Below are positions 36,105 to 44,137 of a DNA stretch of 64,000 nucleotides, in pieces. Under the pieces are notes generated by a model. It had not been told where the DNA came from, did not search any database, and saw only the letters and a program-made list of their open reading frames with translations. This DNA comes from Chryseobacterium sp. LJ668 (GTDB lineage: Bacteria > Bacteroidota > Bacteroidia > Flavobacteriales > Weeksellaceae), in assembly GCF_019613955.1 (NCBI RefSeq), contig NZ_CP080443.1, positions 3,085,001-3,149,000 on the forward strand, written 5' to 3'. A program made the position numbers and the translations under genes. The first letter of the stretch is position 1. Each line of letters starts with the position of its first letter.

Positions 36105-36195
36105 TATATAATAAAAATTTGAAAGGTTACACATTTTTTTAGCAATAAGTAATGAATATTATTTCTTTTTACTTTGCCTTTTATTTTTATTTATT

Positions 36196-36903
36196 TTAAA
36201 TATTCACTAAAGTTCCGACAGATTCTCCTTCAACAATCTTCACTAAATTACCATCCTTATTCATATCAAACACAATGATGGGCAATTTGTTTTCATGGCT
36301 TAATGTAAATGCCGTCATATCCATTACCTTAAGATTTTTTTCAAAAACTTCGTCGAAAGATAGGGAGTTGTATTTTACTGCATTTTCGTTTTTCTCAGGA
36401 TCGCTATCGTAGATTCCGTCTACTCTGGTTCCTTTTAATATAACTTCTGCATCAATTTCTATAGCTCTTAGAGTTGCTGCAGTATCTGTGGTAAAATAAG
36501 GGTTTCCTGTACCCGCCCCGAAGATCACTACTCTACCCTTTTCAAGATGTCTTACGGCTCTTCTTTTGATGAATGGTTCAGCGACTTTATCCATTTCGAT
36601 GGCAGATTGCAGTCTGGTTCTGATTCCGGCATCTTCTAGAGCACCTTGTAATGCCATTCCGTTGATAACGGTTGCAAGCATTCCCATATAATCACCCTGT
36701 ACCCTATCCATACCTTTTGCAGCACCCGCAACACCACGGAAAATATTTCCTCCTCCAATGACGATAGCAATTTCACAGCCAAGGTCTACTACCTTTTTGA
36801 TTTCCTGAGCGTATTCCATCAGTCTTTCGGTATCAATACCGTACTGTCTGTTCCCCATCAATGCCTCACCACTCAGTTTTAGAAGGATTCTTTTATATTT
36901 CAT
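36196..36903 (-). CDS. pyrH: PyrH, uridylate kinase
   Basis: 235 residues. It is an amino acid kinase fold with KLSGEALMG, the glycine-rich [29 protein letters not shown] and [15 protein letters not shown]. It phosphorylates UMP to UDP for nucleic acid and sugar-nucleotide synthesis. The promoter has a TATATTTG box at 36964-36957, and the 5' leader begins with a perfect palindrome at 36951-36932, which could add post-initiation control. Followed by frr. Confidence 0.97.
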   Translation of the reverse strand: MKYKRILLKLSGEALMGNRQYGIDTERLMEYAQEIKKVVDLGCEIAIVIGGGNIFRGVAGAAKGMDRVQGDYMGMLATVINGMALQGALEDAGIRTRLQSAIEMDKVAEPFIKRRAVRHLEKGRVVIFGAGTGNPYFTTDTAATLRAIEIDAEVILKGTRVDGIYDSDPEKNENAVKYNSLSFDEVFEKNLKVMDMTAFTLSHENKLPIIVFDMNKDGNLVKIVEGESVGTLVNI

Positions 36904-36931
36904 CTTTAAATTTATAATAGTTTTTTAAGGT

Positions 36932-36951
36932 TTAATTTCCTCGGAAATTAA
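36932..36951. promoter_or_regulatory. Perfect palindrome at the start of the pyrH transcript
   Basis: TTAATTTCC-TC-GGAAATTAA, 9-bp arms with a 2-nt centre, lying just downstream of the pyrH -7 box. It could be an operator or a 5' hairpin that stabilises the mRNA. It is also present in the shared divergent region with porQ. Confidence 0.55.
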
Positions 36952-36956
36952 CTTTG

Positions 36957-36964
36957 CAAATATA
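36957..36964 (-). promoter_or_regulatory. pyrH promoter -7 element
   Basis: TATATTTG on the minus strand, exact TAnnTTTG match, about 54 nt before the ATG. Confidence 0.6.
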
Positions 36965-37021
36965 ATCATTATAAATATTGAAAAAAGAAAATATTTAATA
37001 CTAAATAATGGAGTAAATATT

Positions 37022-37050
37022 TTGATAAGTACGAAAAAGGATTATTTTTG
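37022..37050 (+). promoter_or_regulatory. porQ promoter
   Basis: TTG at 37022-37024, an 18-nt spacer and TATTTTTG at 37043-37050, about 18 nt before the TTG start codon of porQ. Confidence 0.72.
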
Positions 37051-37068
37051 CATTAATTAATTACTGAT

Positions 37069-38061
37069 TTGAAGAAAGTTCTAATTTTTTCACTATTTCT
37101 TTCGGGAATTGTTTCATTTGCTCAAACTGGAACAAACGTATATCCGTTTCTGAATATTCCTGTTTCTGCAAGACAGGCTTCTTTGGGTGGTGATGCTATC
37201 ACAGCGAGAGATCATGATGTTTCTTTTGCCATAGCTAATCCTTCTTTGCTAAATAAGGAGTCTGACAAACAGCTTTCTGTAAACGCAACAGCATATCTCG
37301 CAGATTCAAAGTACGGAACGATTGCCTACGCAAAAGATCTTGATAATGGTCACATGGTTACTGTGAACGCACGCTATATGAGCTACGGAAATATCCCGAG
37401 AACCGATGACAGCGGTTTTGAAATGGGAGAATTCTCAGCTTCAGACGTTGCCGTTGGCGGTGGATATGCTTATCAGTTTGAAGAAGACTGGACGATTGGC
37501 GGTGGGTTGAATTTTATTACTTCAAAAATCGACACCTATACTTCTTCTGCATTGGCAGGAACGTTGGGCGTTACTTACCATCCAAAACAAAGTAAAGAAG
37601 TAGTTTCTGTCGTATTAAGAAACTTTGGATATCAGCTAAAATCTTTCAATGGTGATAGAGAAAATTTGCCATTCAGAATAGATTTGGGATATACAAAAAT
37701 CTTAAAAGCCTTTCCTCTTGCAATTACAATTACTGCACACGATTTACAGGAATTCGATATTTCATCTGAGCTCAATGTCAACGGACAGGAAGTGAATATC
37801 GGAAGAAAGATTGCCGATCACTTTTCTTTAGGAGCAGAGCTTTTTCCTGAAAAAAGTTTCAATTTTAGATTAGGATATAATGTCAGAAGAGGAAACGAAC
37901 TAGCTGTTGCCGATCAAAGAAACTTCTCCGGACTTTCTGCAGGCTTCGGACTTAAGGTTTCAAGATTTCGTATTGATTATGCGCATGTGAGATACCATAA
38001 TTCTTCGAATGTCAACCAAATCGGAATTTCAGTCGATCTTAGCGGTCATCAGGGAGAATAA
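37069..38061 (+). CDS. porQ: PorQ, type IX secretion system outer membrane protein
   Basis: 330 residues. A TTG start is chosen because an in-frame stop lies 13 nt upstream, the signal peptide KKVLIFSLFLSGIVSFAQ follows at once, and no other start fits. The mature start VYPFLNIPVSARQASLGGDAI is typical of PorV/PorQ beta-barrels of the OmpP1/FadL fold, with many aromatic-ended strands. PorQ helps process and anchor type IX cargo at the outer membrane. It is followed by cmk, a common pairing in Flavobacteriia. Confidence 0.88.
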   Translation: MKKVLIFSLFLSGIVSFAQTGTNVYPFLNIPVSARQASLGGDAITARDHDVSFAIANPSLLNKESDKQLSVNATAYLADSKYGTIAYAKDLDNGHMVTVNARYMSYGNIPRTDDSGFEMGEFSASDVAVGGGYAYQFEEDWTIGGGLNFITSKIDTYTSSALAGTLGVTYHPKQSKEVVSVVLRNFGYQLKSFNGDRENLPFRIDLGYTKILKAFPLAITITAHDLQEFDISSELNVNGQEVNIGRKIADHFSLGAELFPEKSFNFRLGYNVRRGNELAVADQRNFSGLSAGFGLKVSRFRIDYAHVRYHNSSNVNQIGISVDLSGHQGE

Positions 38062-38141
38062 TCTCATACTTTAAACCTAAAAAATTTAAGAATATATTTG
38101 ATATTTCTTGAATTTTCAGAATTTTTTTTGAAATTTGTAGT

Positions 38142-38813
38142 ATGAAAAAACCAGTGATAGCGATTGACGGATACTCATCAACAGGGAAAAGTTCCATATC
38201 AAAAATTATTGCCGAAAAGTTAGGAATTGTACATTTAGATACAGGAGCTCTATATCGTGGTATTACCTGGTTTGCCCTGCAGAATTGTGTAAATGACGAT
38301 GAAACTATCAATCTTTCTGAGCTTTTTAATTCTTTTCCCCTCATTGAGCTAGAATTTAAAAATGATGGCGGCGAACTGGTATTATTTCTCAATCATATCA
38401 ATGTTTCAAAAGAAATCCGCTCAAATGAAGTATCAAAAAATGTAAGTTTCATTGCAAAACAAAAAGAAGTTAGAGATTTTCTTATGGAATCTCAGCGCAA
38501 TCTGGCACAAAAAGGCGGAATTATAATGGATGGCAGAGATATTGGCACTGTCGTTTTACCCAATGCCGATTTTAAATTTTTTCTCACTGCCAGTATTGAA
38601 GAAAGAACTAATAGAAGATACCAGGAATTGCTTCATCTCGGAATTGATACTGATGAGCAGCAGGTGAAAGAAAACCTTATTGCCAGGGATAAAATCGACA
38701 GTGAGAGGGAAATTGCCCCGTTAAAACAAGCCAACGACGCAATAGTAATTGATAATACGATGCTTACAAAGAAAGAGACTATAGAAAGCATCCTTGCATA
38801 TGTAAAAAAATAA
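38142..38813 (+). CDS. cmk: Cmk, cytidylate kinase
   Basis: 223 residues. P-loop IAIDGYSSTGKSSISKIIA at the N-terminus, HLDTGALYRGIT for substrate binding, MDGRDIGTVVLPNADFKFFLTAS and the LID region RRYQELL. It phosphorylates CMP and dCMP. It lies 80 nt after porQ and directly before a long hairpin. Confidence 0.96.
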   Translation: MKKPVIAIDGYSSTGKSSISKIIAEKLGIVHLDTGALYRGITWFALQNCVNDDETINLSELFNSFPLIELEFKNDGGELVLFLNHINVSKEIRSNEVSKNVSFIAKQKEVRDFLMESQRNLAQKGGIIMDGRDIGTVVLPNADFKFFLTASIEERTNRRYQELLHLGIDTDEQQVKENLIARDKIDSEREIAPLKQANDAIVIDNTMLTKKETIESILAYVKK

Positions 38814-38853
38814 CAATTTTATATACCAAATTTGTCATTTGGTATATAAATTG
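38814..38853 (+). terminator. Long hairpin directly after cmk
   Basis: Arms of about 16-17 nt (CAATTTTATATACCAAA and TTTGGTATATAAATTG, one base bulged) with a 7-nt loop, starting at the base after the cmk stop codon. There is no T run, so it is an imperfect terminator; mRNA 3'-end protection or a protein-binding site are alternatives. Confidence 0.5.
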
Positions 38854-38902
38854 TAAGATTGGAGGTATAAATATTTATTAACCATAATTAAAAAAACAAA
38901 AA

Positions 38903-39253
38903 ATGTCTAAAAAAGAGAATAATACAGCGGGTATTTTAGCGGGACTTCTTGCAGGTGCAGCAGCAGGAGTGATTTTAGGAATGTTGTATGCTCCTGAAGA
39001 AGGTAAGGAAACGAGAAAAAAAATTAAAACAAAAGCGAACGATCTGAAAGAAGAAGCTAAAAACAAATACGGTGAAGTTTCTGAAAAAGTAAAAGATCAG
39101 TACGGAAATATCTCTACTACCTTTAAAGAAACTGCAAGTAACGTAGCTCATACCGTAAAAGATGGTTACGATAAATATAAAGATCAGATTGTTTCTAAGA
39201 CTACTGATATCGTAAAAGATGTTGAAACAGGATTGAATGATCTGAAAGGATAA
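38903..39253 (+). CDS. YtxH domain stress-type membrane protein
   Basis: 116 residues. N-terminal helix with GILAGLLAGAAAGVILGMLYAPEEG, the YtxH signature (glycine-rich transmembrane helix followed by LYAPxxGxxxR), then a Lys-rich coiled-coil-like tail (KEEAKNKYGEVSEKVKDQYG). The family is linked to stress survival, but a molecular role is not established. First of a three-gene set with a holin-like membrane protein. Confidence 0.85.
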   Translation: MSKKENNTAGILAGLLAGAAAGVILGMLYAPEEGKETRKKIKTKANDLKEEAKNKYGEVSEKVKDQYGNISTTFKETASNVAHTVKDGYDKYKDQIVSKTTDIVKDVETGLNDLKG

Positions 39254-39274
39254 ATTCATTTACTAAAAATGATA

Positions 39275-39309
39275 AAAGGAACTTTGACCATATTAAAGTT
39301 CCTTTTTTT
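39275..39309 (+). terminator. Terminator after the YtxH gene
   Basis: 11-bp stem AAAGGAACTTT/AAAGTTCCTTT, 9-nt loop, then T. It lies 22 nt after the YtxH stop. Since the next gene begins 21 nt later with no clear promoter, it may be partly read through. Confidence 0.8.
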
Positions 39310-39329
39310 GTAACTTTTAAAAAAAAACA

Positions 39330-39638
39330 ATGATAGAAACTATAAAAGAATATGCATCGAAGCGAATTGACCTTCTGAAAATAGAAGCCACAGAAAAATC
39401 ATCAATATCTGCTGGAGTTGTTGCCTATCTCGTTACTTTATTAGTTGCTTTTGCTTTTTTTATTATCCTTTTTAATTTTGGATTGGCATTTTTTATAGGT
39501 AAACTATTGAATAATACTTCTTATGGATTTTTAATTGTAGCAGCATTTTATTTGCTAATAATGATTATAGTTATTACATTTAAAAAACGAATTGTAAACA
39601 TGGTCGCAAATAAAGTAATCGAATTTTTAAATCACTAA
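39330..39638 (+). CDS. Phage holin family (DUF1469-like) membrane protein
   Basis: 102 residues. Short amphipathic start (TIKEYASKRIDLLKIEATEKS) and two long hydrophobic helices at about residues 30-52 and 60-90, with a short positive tail. The layout fits the Actinobacteriophage holin X/DUF1469 group, which in non-phage genomes sits next to YtxH genes and is not a lysis protein. Overlaps the stress cluster; 3 nt before the next gene. Confidence 0.75.
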   Translation: MIETIKEYASKRIDLLKIEATEKSSISAGVVAYLVTLLVAFAFFIILFNFGLAFFIGKLLNNTSYGFLIVAAFYLLIMIIVITFKKRIVNMVANKVIEFLNH

Positions 39639-39641
39639 TTT

Positions 39642-40139
39642 ATGAGCAGAAATTACGAAAGTCTGGAAGAGTTAAGAAGAAAGAAAAAGCTTTTAAAAAG
39701 TGAAATACAGGATTTGGAAGGATTGCTGACTTTCAAAAACACCAAAGAAAGTTTAAGTGCATTCACCAATGGCCTTACAGATCAGTATCTGAAAGAAAAA
39801 ATAGATGAAGACGGTGAAGAAACAACGGTTCTTAGAAAAGATGTCATTGCAAAGCAGTTAACTTCTGAGGTGAAAGATCTTTTTCTAAACAGAAATGCAG
39901 CAATGGGTTTAGCCGGAAGTGCATTTAAAGGTGATGCTTTAGATACAGTTGTCAAACTTGCAGTCACTGCTTTTGTTGCCAACTATGCAAAGAAAAATAT
40001 GCGAAGTTCAAACTGGAAAAAGAAAATTCTTGGAGCAGTGTTGATTTATGTAGCACCAATGGCTTTAAAATTCGTCAGAAAAAAATTGGAAGCTTATCAA
40101 AAAAGCAAAAGTGTATCCAGTATGGAGCAACTTATTTAA
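39642..40139 (+). CDS. Hypothetical protein of the YtxH/holin cluster
   Basis: 165 residues. The N-terminal 25-residue helix is charged (SLEELRRKKKLLKSEIQDLEGL), followed by a middle region and a weakly hydrophobic helix around residues 125-145 (ILGAVLIYVAPMALKFV). No family recognised with confidence. It is tightly linked to the holin-like gene (3 nt), so they are probably co-translated and act together. Confidence 0.65.
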   Translation: MSRNYESLEELRRKKKLLKSEIQDLEGLLTFKNTKESLSAFTNGLTDQYLKEKIDEDGEETTVLRKDVIAKQLTSEVKDLFLNRNAAMGLAGSAFKGDALDTVVKLAVTAFVANYAKKNMRSSNWKKKILGAVLIYVAPMALKFVRKKLEAYQKSKSVSSMEQLI

Positions 40140-40205
40140 AATTAGTTATTGGAAATTAGATGTAGTTTTTACATGTTGTATTAAACCGATTCTAATTTCT
40201 AGTAT

Positions 40206-40940
40206 CTAATCATTTTGGTTAGAATATATCTGTCCTAAAATAATTCCTGCTGCCATAGAAACATTAAGGCTTTCTGTAGATTGCGATTTTCCAAATCTTG
40301 GGATTGAGATTTTCTTTTGTAGTAATTTTTCTGTTTCAATCCGCATTCCTTTACCTTCGTTTCCTAGAATCAGATTAAGTTTTTTAGGTTTTTTAAACGA
40401 ATAAATATTTTCACCTTCCATATCGGTTCCTATATTTGTATTTTTAGTTTCGGACAGAAAATCGACCAAATTACAATACACGATATTTACTCTCATAAAA
40501 GACCCCATACTCGCCTGAATCACTTTTGGGTTATAGAAATCTACTGTATCTTCACTGCAAATAATCTGTTCGATCCCAAACCAGTCTGCAAGACGTATCA
40601 TTGTTCCTAAATTGCCAGGATCCTGAATTCCGTCTAAAACCAATTGAATGCTTTGATCTTCTAGTTTTAAGTCTTGTTTTAGTTCACAAACTGCTACAGA
40701 ATCTTTGGGATTTTGAAGAAAACTAATTTTTTTTAGTTCATTTTCAGTAATTTGGTGCAAAACAGTATTGTCAAAATCTAAATTTTGAAGATTTGTAGAA
40801 AATATTTCTTTAATTTTAAAGTTAGAATTGGGAAGTTCGGAAATGATTTTATTCCCTTCTACCAAAAACAAATTGTATTTTTGCCTGAACTTCTTTTTAT
40901 CTAAAGACTGTAAAACTTTTATTGTATGAGCTGTAAGCAT
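40206..40940 (-). CDS. TrmH/SpoU family RNA 2'-O-methyltransferase
   Basis: 244 residues from the ATG at 40940; an earlier in-frame ATG at 40958 lies deeper in the divergent gene. The SPOUT domain has QDPGNLGTMIRLADWFGIEQI (motif 1), LILGNEGKGM (motif 2) and STESLNVSMAAGIIL (motif 3), with an N-terminal RNA-binding substrate domain. It methylates ribose in rRNA or tRNA; the target cannot be told. Its start overlaps head-to-head with tamL by 15 nt. Confidence 0.9.
   Translation of the reverse strand: MLTAHTIKVLQSLDKKKFRQKYNLFLVEGNKIISELPNSNFKIKEIFSTNLQNLDFDNTVLHQITENELKKISFLQNPKDSVAVCELKQDLKLEDQSIQLVLDGIQDPGNLGTMIRLADWFGIEQIICSEDTVDFYNPKVIQASMGSFMRVNIVYCNLVDFLSETKNTNIGTDMEGENIYSFKKPKKLNLILGNEGKGMRIETEKLLQKKISIPRFGKSQSTESLNVSMAAGIILGQIYSNQND
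40876..40883 (+). promoter_or_regulatory. Possible tamL promoter -7 element inside the methyltransferase gene
   Basis: TATTTTTG, exact TAnnTTTG match, 43 nt before the tamL ATG. The head-to-head overlap of the two genes means any tamL promoter must lie in the opposite coding strand here. Confidence 0.45.
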
Positions 40941-43523
40941 TTTAAGAATTCTCCTCAAAAATATTATAAAATTCTATCATTTGCAACTGTTATTGGTGTC
41001 CTTTACGCTTGCAGTACGACAAAAAAGGTTCCCGATGGTGAATTTCTGCTCACAAAAAACAACTTTAAGTTTGAAGATAAGAAAGAATTTTTTGATGATG
41101 AATTAAAGAATTATGTACAGCAAAAGCCCAATAAGAAACAGTTTCTTTTCATACCATTGGGACTTCTGCTTCATAATGCTGCAAACCCAAAATACGATAC
41201 GCTATTCAGCGAATATCTGACCTATCCAAGCGAGATGAGAAATCAAAAGCTGAGGGATTCCTTATTCGTTAAATATAATATGCAAAGCAGTGTGGGTAAG
41301 AGTTTGTTGTGGGACAGGATTTTACACAATTTTGGAACGCCACCAGTAATTTTGGACCAGACAAGAACTGAAAAAAGTGCTCAATCAATTGAGAAAAGGA
41401 TGACCTACAGAGGATATTGGGATTCTGAAGTAAAATTTAAACATGATCTGGATTCTACAGCAAAAAAAGCGGCAGTTACCTATTTTATTAAACACAATAG
41501 CCCTACATACATTAAAGATTATTATTACAACATTCCTGATTTGGGAATTAAAAATATCTATCAGCAACAAATTAATGAAACACTCGTAAAATCGGGCAAA
41601 ATTCTTGATCAGACCGTGCTTGAAAAAGAAGTTACAAGACTCAATGATTTGATGCGCAACAGCGGATATTATAAGTTTAATAATGGTAATGATGAAGTTG
41701 GTTTTATTGCCGATTCTTTAAAAAGTAGAAAACAAATTCCTTTAACGCTTGAAATTCATAAAGATTCTGCAGATTCTCCATACAAAGTGGCTACGATTGG
41801 AAATATCGACGTTGCAATTGTAGATGAACCAAGTGATTTCGGTAAAAAAACGGTGAAAGATAGCCTCAGAAGAGTTCGTTTTCATAAAATGAACGATAAT
41901 TATAAGACCAATGCGCTTTGGAGAGCAATTATTATCGACAATAAATCTGTTTATAATCAGAGAAAACTTGATTTAACTAAACGGAATTTTATTGCCATGA
42001 ATAATTTCAGCATTTTAAAGGCTAAAGATTCCCTCAGACAAGGTGGAGCAGCAAAACCTAACGACAGCATCATCGATGTCTTATATCTGCTTAAACCGCT
42101 CCCAAAATATGAAGTAAAAGTAGGAACAGACATTAACTATTCTCAATTACTAAATTTGGGAATTTCACCTTCGGTTGATTTAACTACACGAAATGTTTTC
42201 AAGGGTGCAGAGAACCTTTCAACAAGTGTTTCGGGTACATTTGGTTCAATAAGAAATCCTAAAAATTTAGACAAAAGAATTTTAGCCTATGAAATATCCG
42301 CACAGGCAGCACTGAATTTCCCACGTCTGCTTCTGCCATTTGATTATTACAAACTGATCCCCAAAAGATATACTCCTACTTCTTCTATCGTCTTAGGAAC
42401 GTCAATTCAAAATAATATTGGTTTGGGAAGGGTGAATTTCAATACGGGCTTAAATTATTTTGCAAACGTAAATGATCAGTCATCTCACAGACTGACATTA
42501 TTTAATACATTATTTAGTTTAACTAAAAATAAAGACAATTATTATGATTTCTTCGTTAATGATGATGCAGTTAGAAGGGCTGTTTTTGATGATTATTTTG
42601 TTTACAATCCACAATTACAACAACAGTTTCTATCTGGTGCATTGACGAGAGATCAGGTATCTGAACAGATTATTGCAGATACAAATTATATATCAACACT
42701 AGATCCGGAAAGAGGAAACAGAATGGTTGAATTTTTAGGTACATTAGTCAATAAAGACAGGCAGACCCAGGATGTTATCATCTCCTCTTTTGTATATAAT
42801 TTTATCTATAACGAGATCGGGAAAAAAGATTATCCTAATGCATTTTACTTTAACGGAAAAGTAGAACTGGCCGGAAATATTTTAAGCGTTTTCAATCAGA
42901 AGAGAGATGACGGTGGAGGAATTATTAGAAGCCCGGAAAGAACAATTTTTGGGATTCCGTATGCACAATTTGTCAAATTTGATTTTGATGTTAGAAAATA
43001 TTTTAAATTCAACGGAAATCAATCATTAGTATTGCGTCAGTTTATCGGATTGGGAATTCCCTACGGAAATTCTTCTTCAATGCCTTTTGTGAGATCTTAT
43101 TTTAATGGTGGTTCAAATGATATTCGTGCATGGGTGGCATTCGGAGGTTTAGGTCCCGGAGGTTCACAGGTTGACGAAAGAGTTCGTACCTATTTAATGG
43201 GAAATATCAAACTGACAACCAATTTAGAATACAGGATTCCATTTAATGACATGTATGAAGGTGCGATTTTCACCGATATCGGAAACATCTGGAATACAGA
43301 TAACAGTGGATTTGGTGACCAATTTAAATTTAACAAATTCATCCGTGAAATGGGTGTTGGCAGTGGTTTCGGGTTGAGAGTAAATGTTGCTTATATTACA
43401 TTAAGAGTAGATTTAGCCTATAAAATTTACGATCCGAATCAACCTGACGGAGAAAGATGGAGATTTAATCAGTTTCAGCCTTTGAAACCTACACTGAATA
43501 TAGCATTCGGATATCCTTTCTAA
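40926..43523 (+). CDS. tamL: TamL, BamA/TamA-family outer membrane assembly lipoprotein
   Basis: 865 residues. The N-terminal signal ends VLYAC, so the Cys at about residue 29 is probably lipidated, which defines TamL in Bacteroidota. POTRA-like segments follow (about 40-330), then a long C-terminal beta-barrel ending LNIAFGYPF with the terminal Phe signature. GIPYGNSSSMPFVRSYFNGG resembles the conserved (L)xxFxxGG-type loop of Omp85 proteins. It inserts beta-barrel proteins with the TamB partner, which is not in the window. The stop overlaps the convergent SanA-type gene by 4 nt. Confidence 0.9.
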   Translation: MSCKHFKNSPQKYYKILSFATVIGVLYACSTTKKVPDGEFLLTKNNFKFEDKKEFFDDELKNYVQQKPNKKQFLFIPLGLLLHNAANPKYDTLFSEYLTYPSEMRNQKLRDSLFVKYNMQSSVGKSLLWDRILHNFGTPPVILDQTRTEKSAQSIEKRMTYRGYWDSEVKFKHDLDSTAKKAAVTYFIKHNSPTYIKDYYYNIPDLGIKNIYQQQINETLVKSGKILDQTVLEKEVTRLNDLMRNSGYYKFNNGNDEVGFIADSLKSRKQIPLTLEIHKDSADSPYKVATIGNIDVAIVDEPSDFGKKTVKDSLRRVRFHKMNDNYKTNALWRAIIIDNKSVYNQRKLDLTKRNFIAMNNFSILKAKDSLRQGGAAKPNDSIIDVLYLLKPLPKYEVKVGTDINYSQLLNLGISPSVDLTTRNVFKGAENLSTSVSGTFGSIRNPKNLDKRILAYEISAQAALNFPRLLLPFDYYKLIPKRYTPTSSIVLGTSIQNNIGLGRVNFNTGLNYFANVNDQSSHRLTLFNTLFSLTKNKDNYYDFFVNDDAVRRAVFDDYFVYNPQLQQQFLSGALTRDQVSEQIIADTNYISTLDPERGNRMVEFLGTLVNKDRQTQDVIISSFVYNFIYNEIGKKDYPNAFYFNGKVELAGNILSVFNQKRDDGGGIIRSPERTIFGIPYAQFVKFDFDVRKYFKFNGNQSLVLRQFIGLGIPYGNSSSMPFVRSYFNGGSNDIRAWVAFGGLGPGGSQVDERVRTYLMGNIKLTTNLEYRIPFNDMYEGAIFTDIGNIWNTDNSGFGDQFKFNKFIREMGVGSGFGLRVNVAYITLRVDLAYKIYDPNQPDGERWRFNQFQPLKPTLNIAFGYPF

Positions 43524-44137
43524 TCTGGAGAAATGCCAAGAACAAAATAAACTACAGCGACCACTCGGGCAATAATTTCTCTCGACTGGTTTCTGTAGAA
43601 ACTTTCGGGCTTGTTGACATCCTGAGCATCAAATCCCAAAGCATTCATATTGTTGTTTCTGGCAAAAAATAAGCCCCGAAGATTGTGAAATCCTTGTGAA
43701 ACGATAATCACGTTTTTCTTTTTGTAAACATCTTTACAGCGCAGAATGCTTTTGTAGGTATTGAATCCTTTTGGATCTTCAATGATGATATCTTCGGGCA
43801 CACCTTCCTGATAAATCAGATAGTTTTTCATGGCTGCAGGCTCATTATACCCTTGGCTTTTTTCACCGCTTACAATGATTTTTTTTATCTTTCCGTGATG
43901 ATAAAGCAGTGCCGTGGCATCCATTCTTTTGGTAAAATACGGATTGGAAACTCCCGATTGCATTCTTGGAGAAGTCCCCAGAACCAAAGCCACTTCCCTT
44001 GGAGGAATTTTTGAAATTTTATTGTACGTTCTACCGTTGGTAAGACCAAAAACCCAGATATTCGACAAGCATATCAAAAGAAAAAACAATTCTATTGATG
44101 AAATAATAAGTTTAAATATGTTCCGGATGATTCTCAA
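43520..44137 (-). CDS. SanA/YdcF-type membrane protein (DUF218)
   Basis: 205 residues. One membrane helix at about residues 9-32, then the DUF218 domain with VALVLGTSPRM, KKIIVSGEKSQGYNEP and VIIVSQGFHNLRGLFFA. E. coli SanA/YdcF proteins affect outer-membrane barrier and vancomycin tolerance; the enzymatic role is not settled. It overlaps the reductase gene by 4 nt and tamL by 4 nt at its stop. Confidence 0.85.
   Translation of the reverse strand: MRIIRNIFKLIISSIELFFLLICLSNIWVFGLTNGRTYNKISKIPPREVALVLGTSPRMQSGVSNPYFTKRMDATALLYHHGKIKKIIVSGEKSQGYNEPAAMKNYLIYQEGVPEDIIIEDPKGFNTYKSILRCKDVYKKKNVIIVSQGFHNLRGLFFARNNNMNALGFDAQDVNKPESFYRNQSREIIARVVAVVYFVLGISPD

Noticed and set aside
39330..39638. Prophage remnant, based on the holin-like protein
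   Set aside because: No other phage gene is nearby, and holin-like proteins next to YtxH genes are common in non-phage context.
40141..40200. Terminator between the convergent genes at 39642 and 40206
   Set aside because: GAAATTAGA and TCTAATTTC are complementary, but the loop is about 30 nt and there is no T run, so the evidence is too weak.
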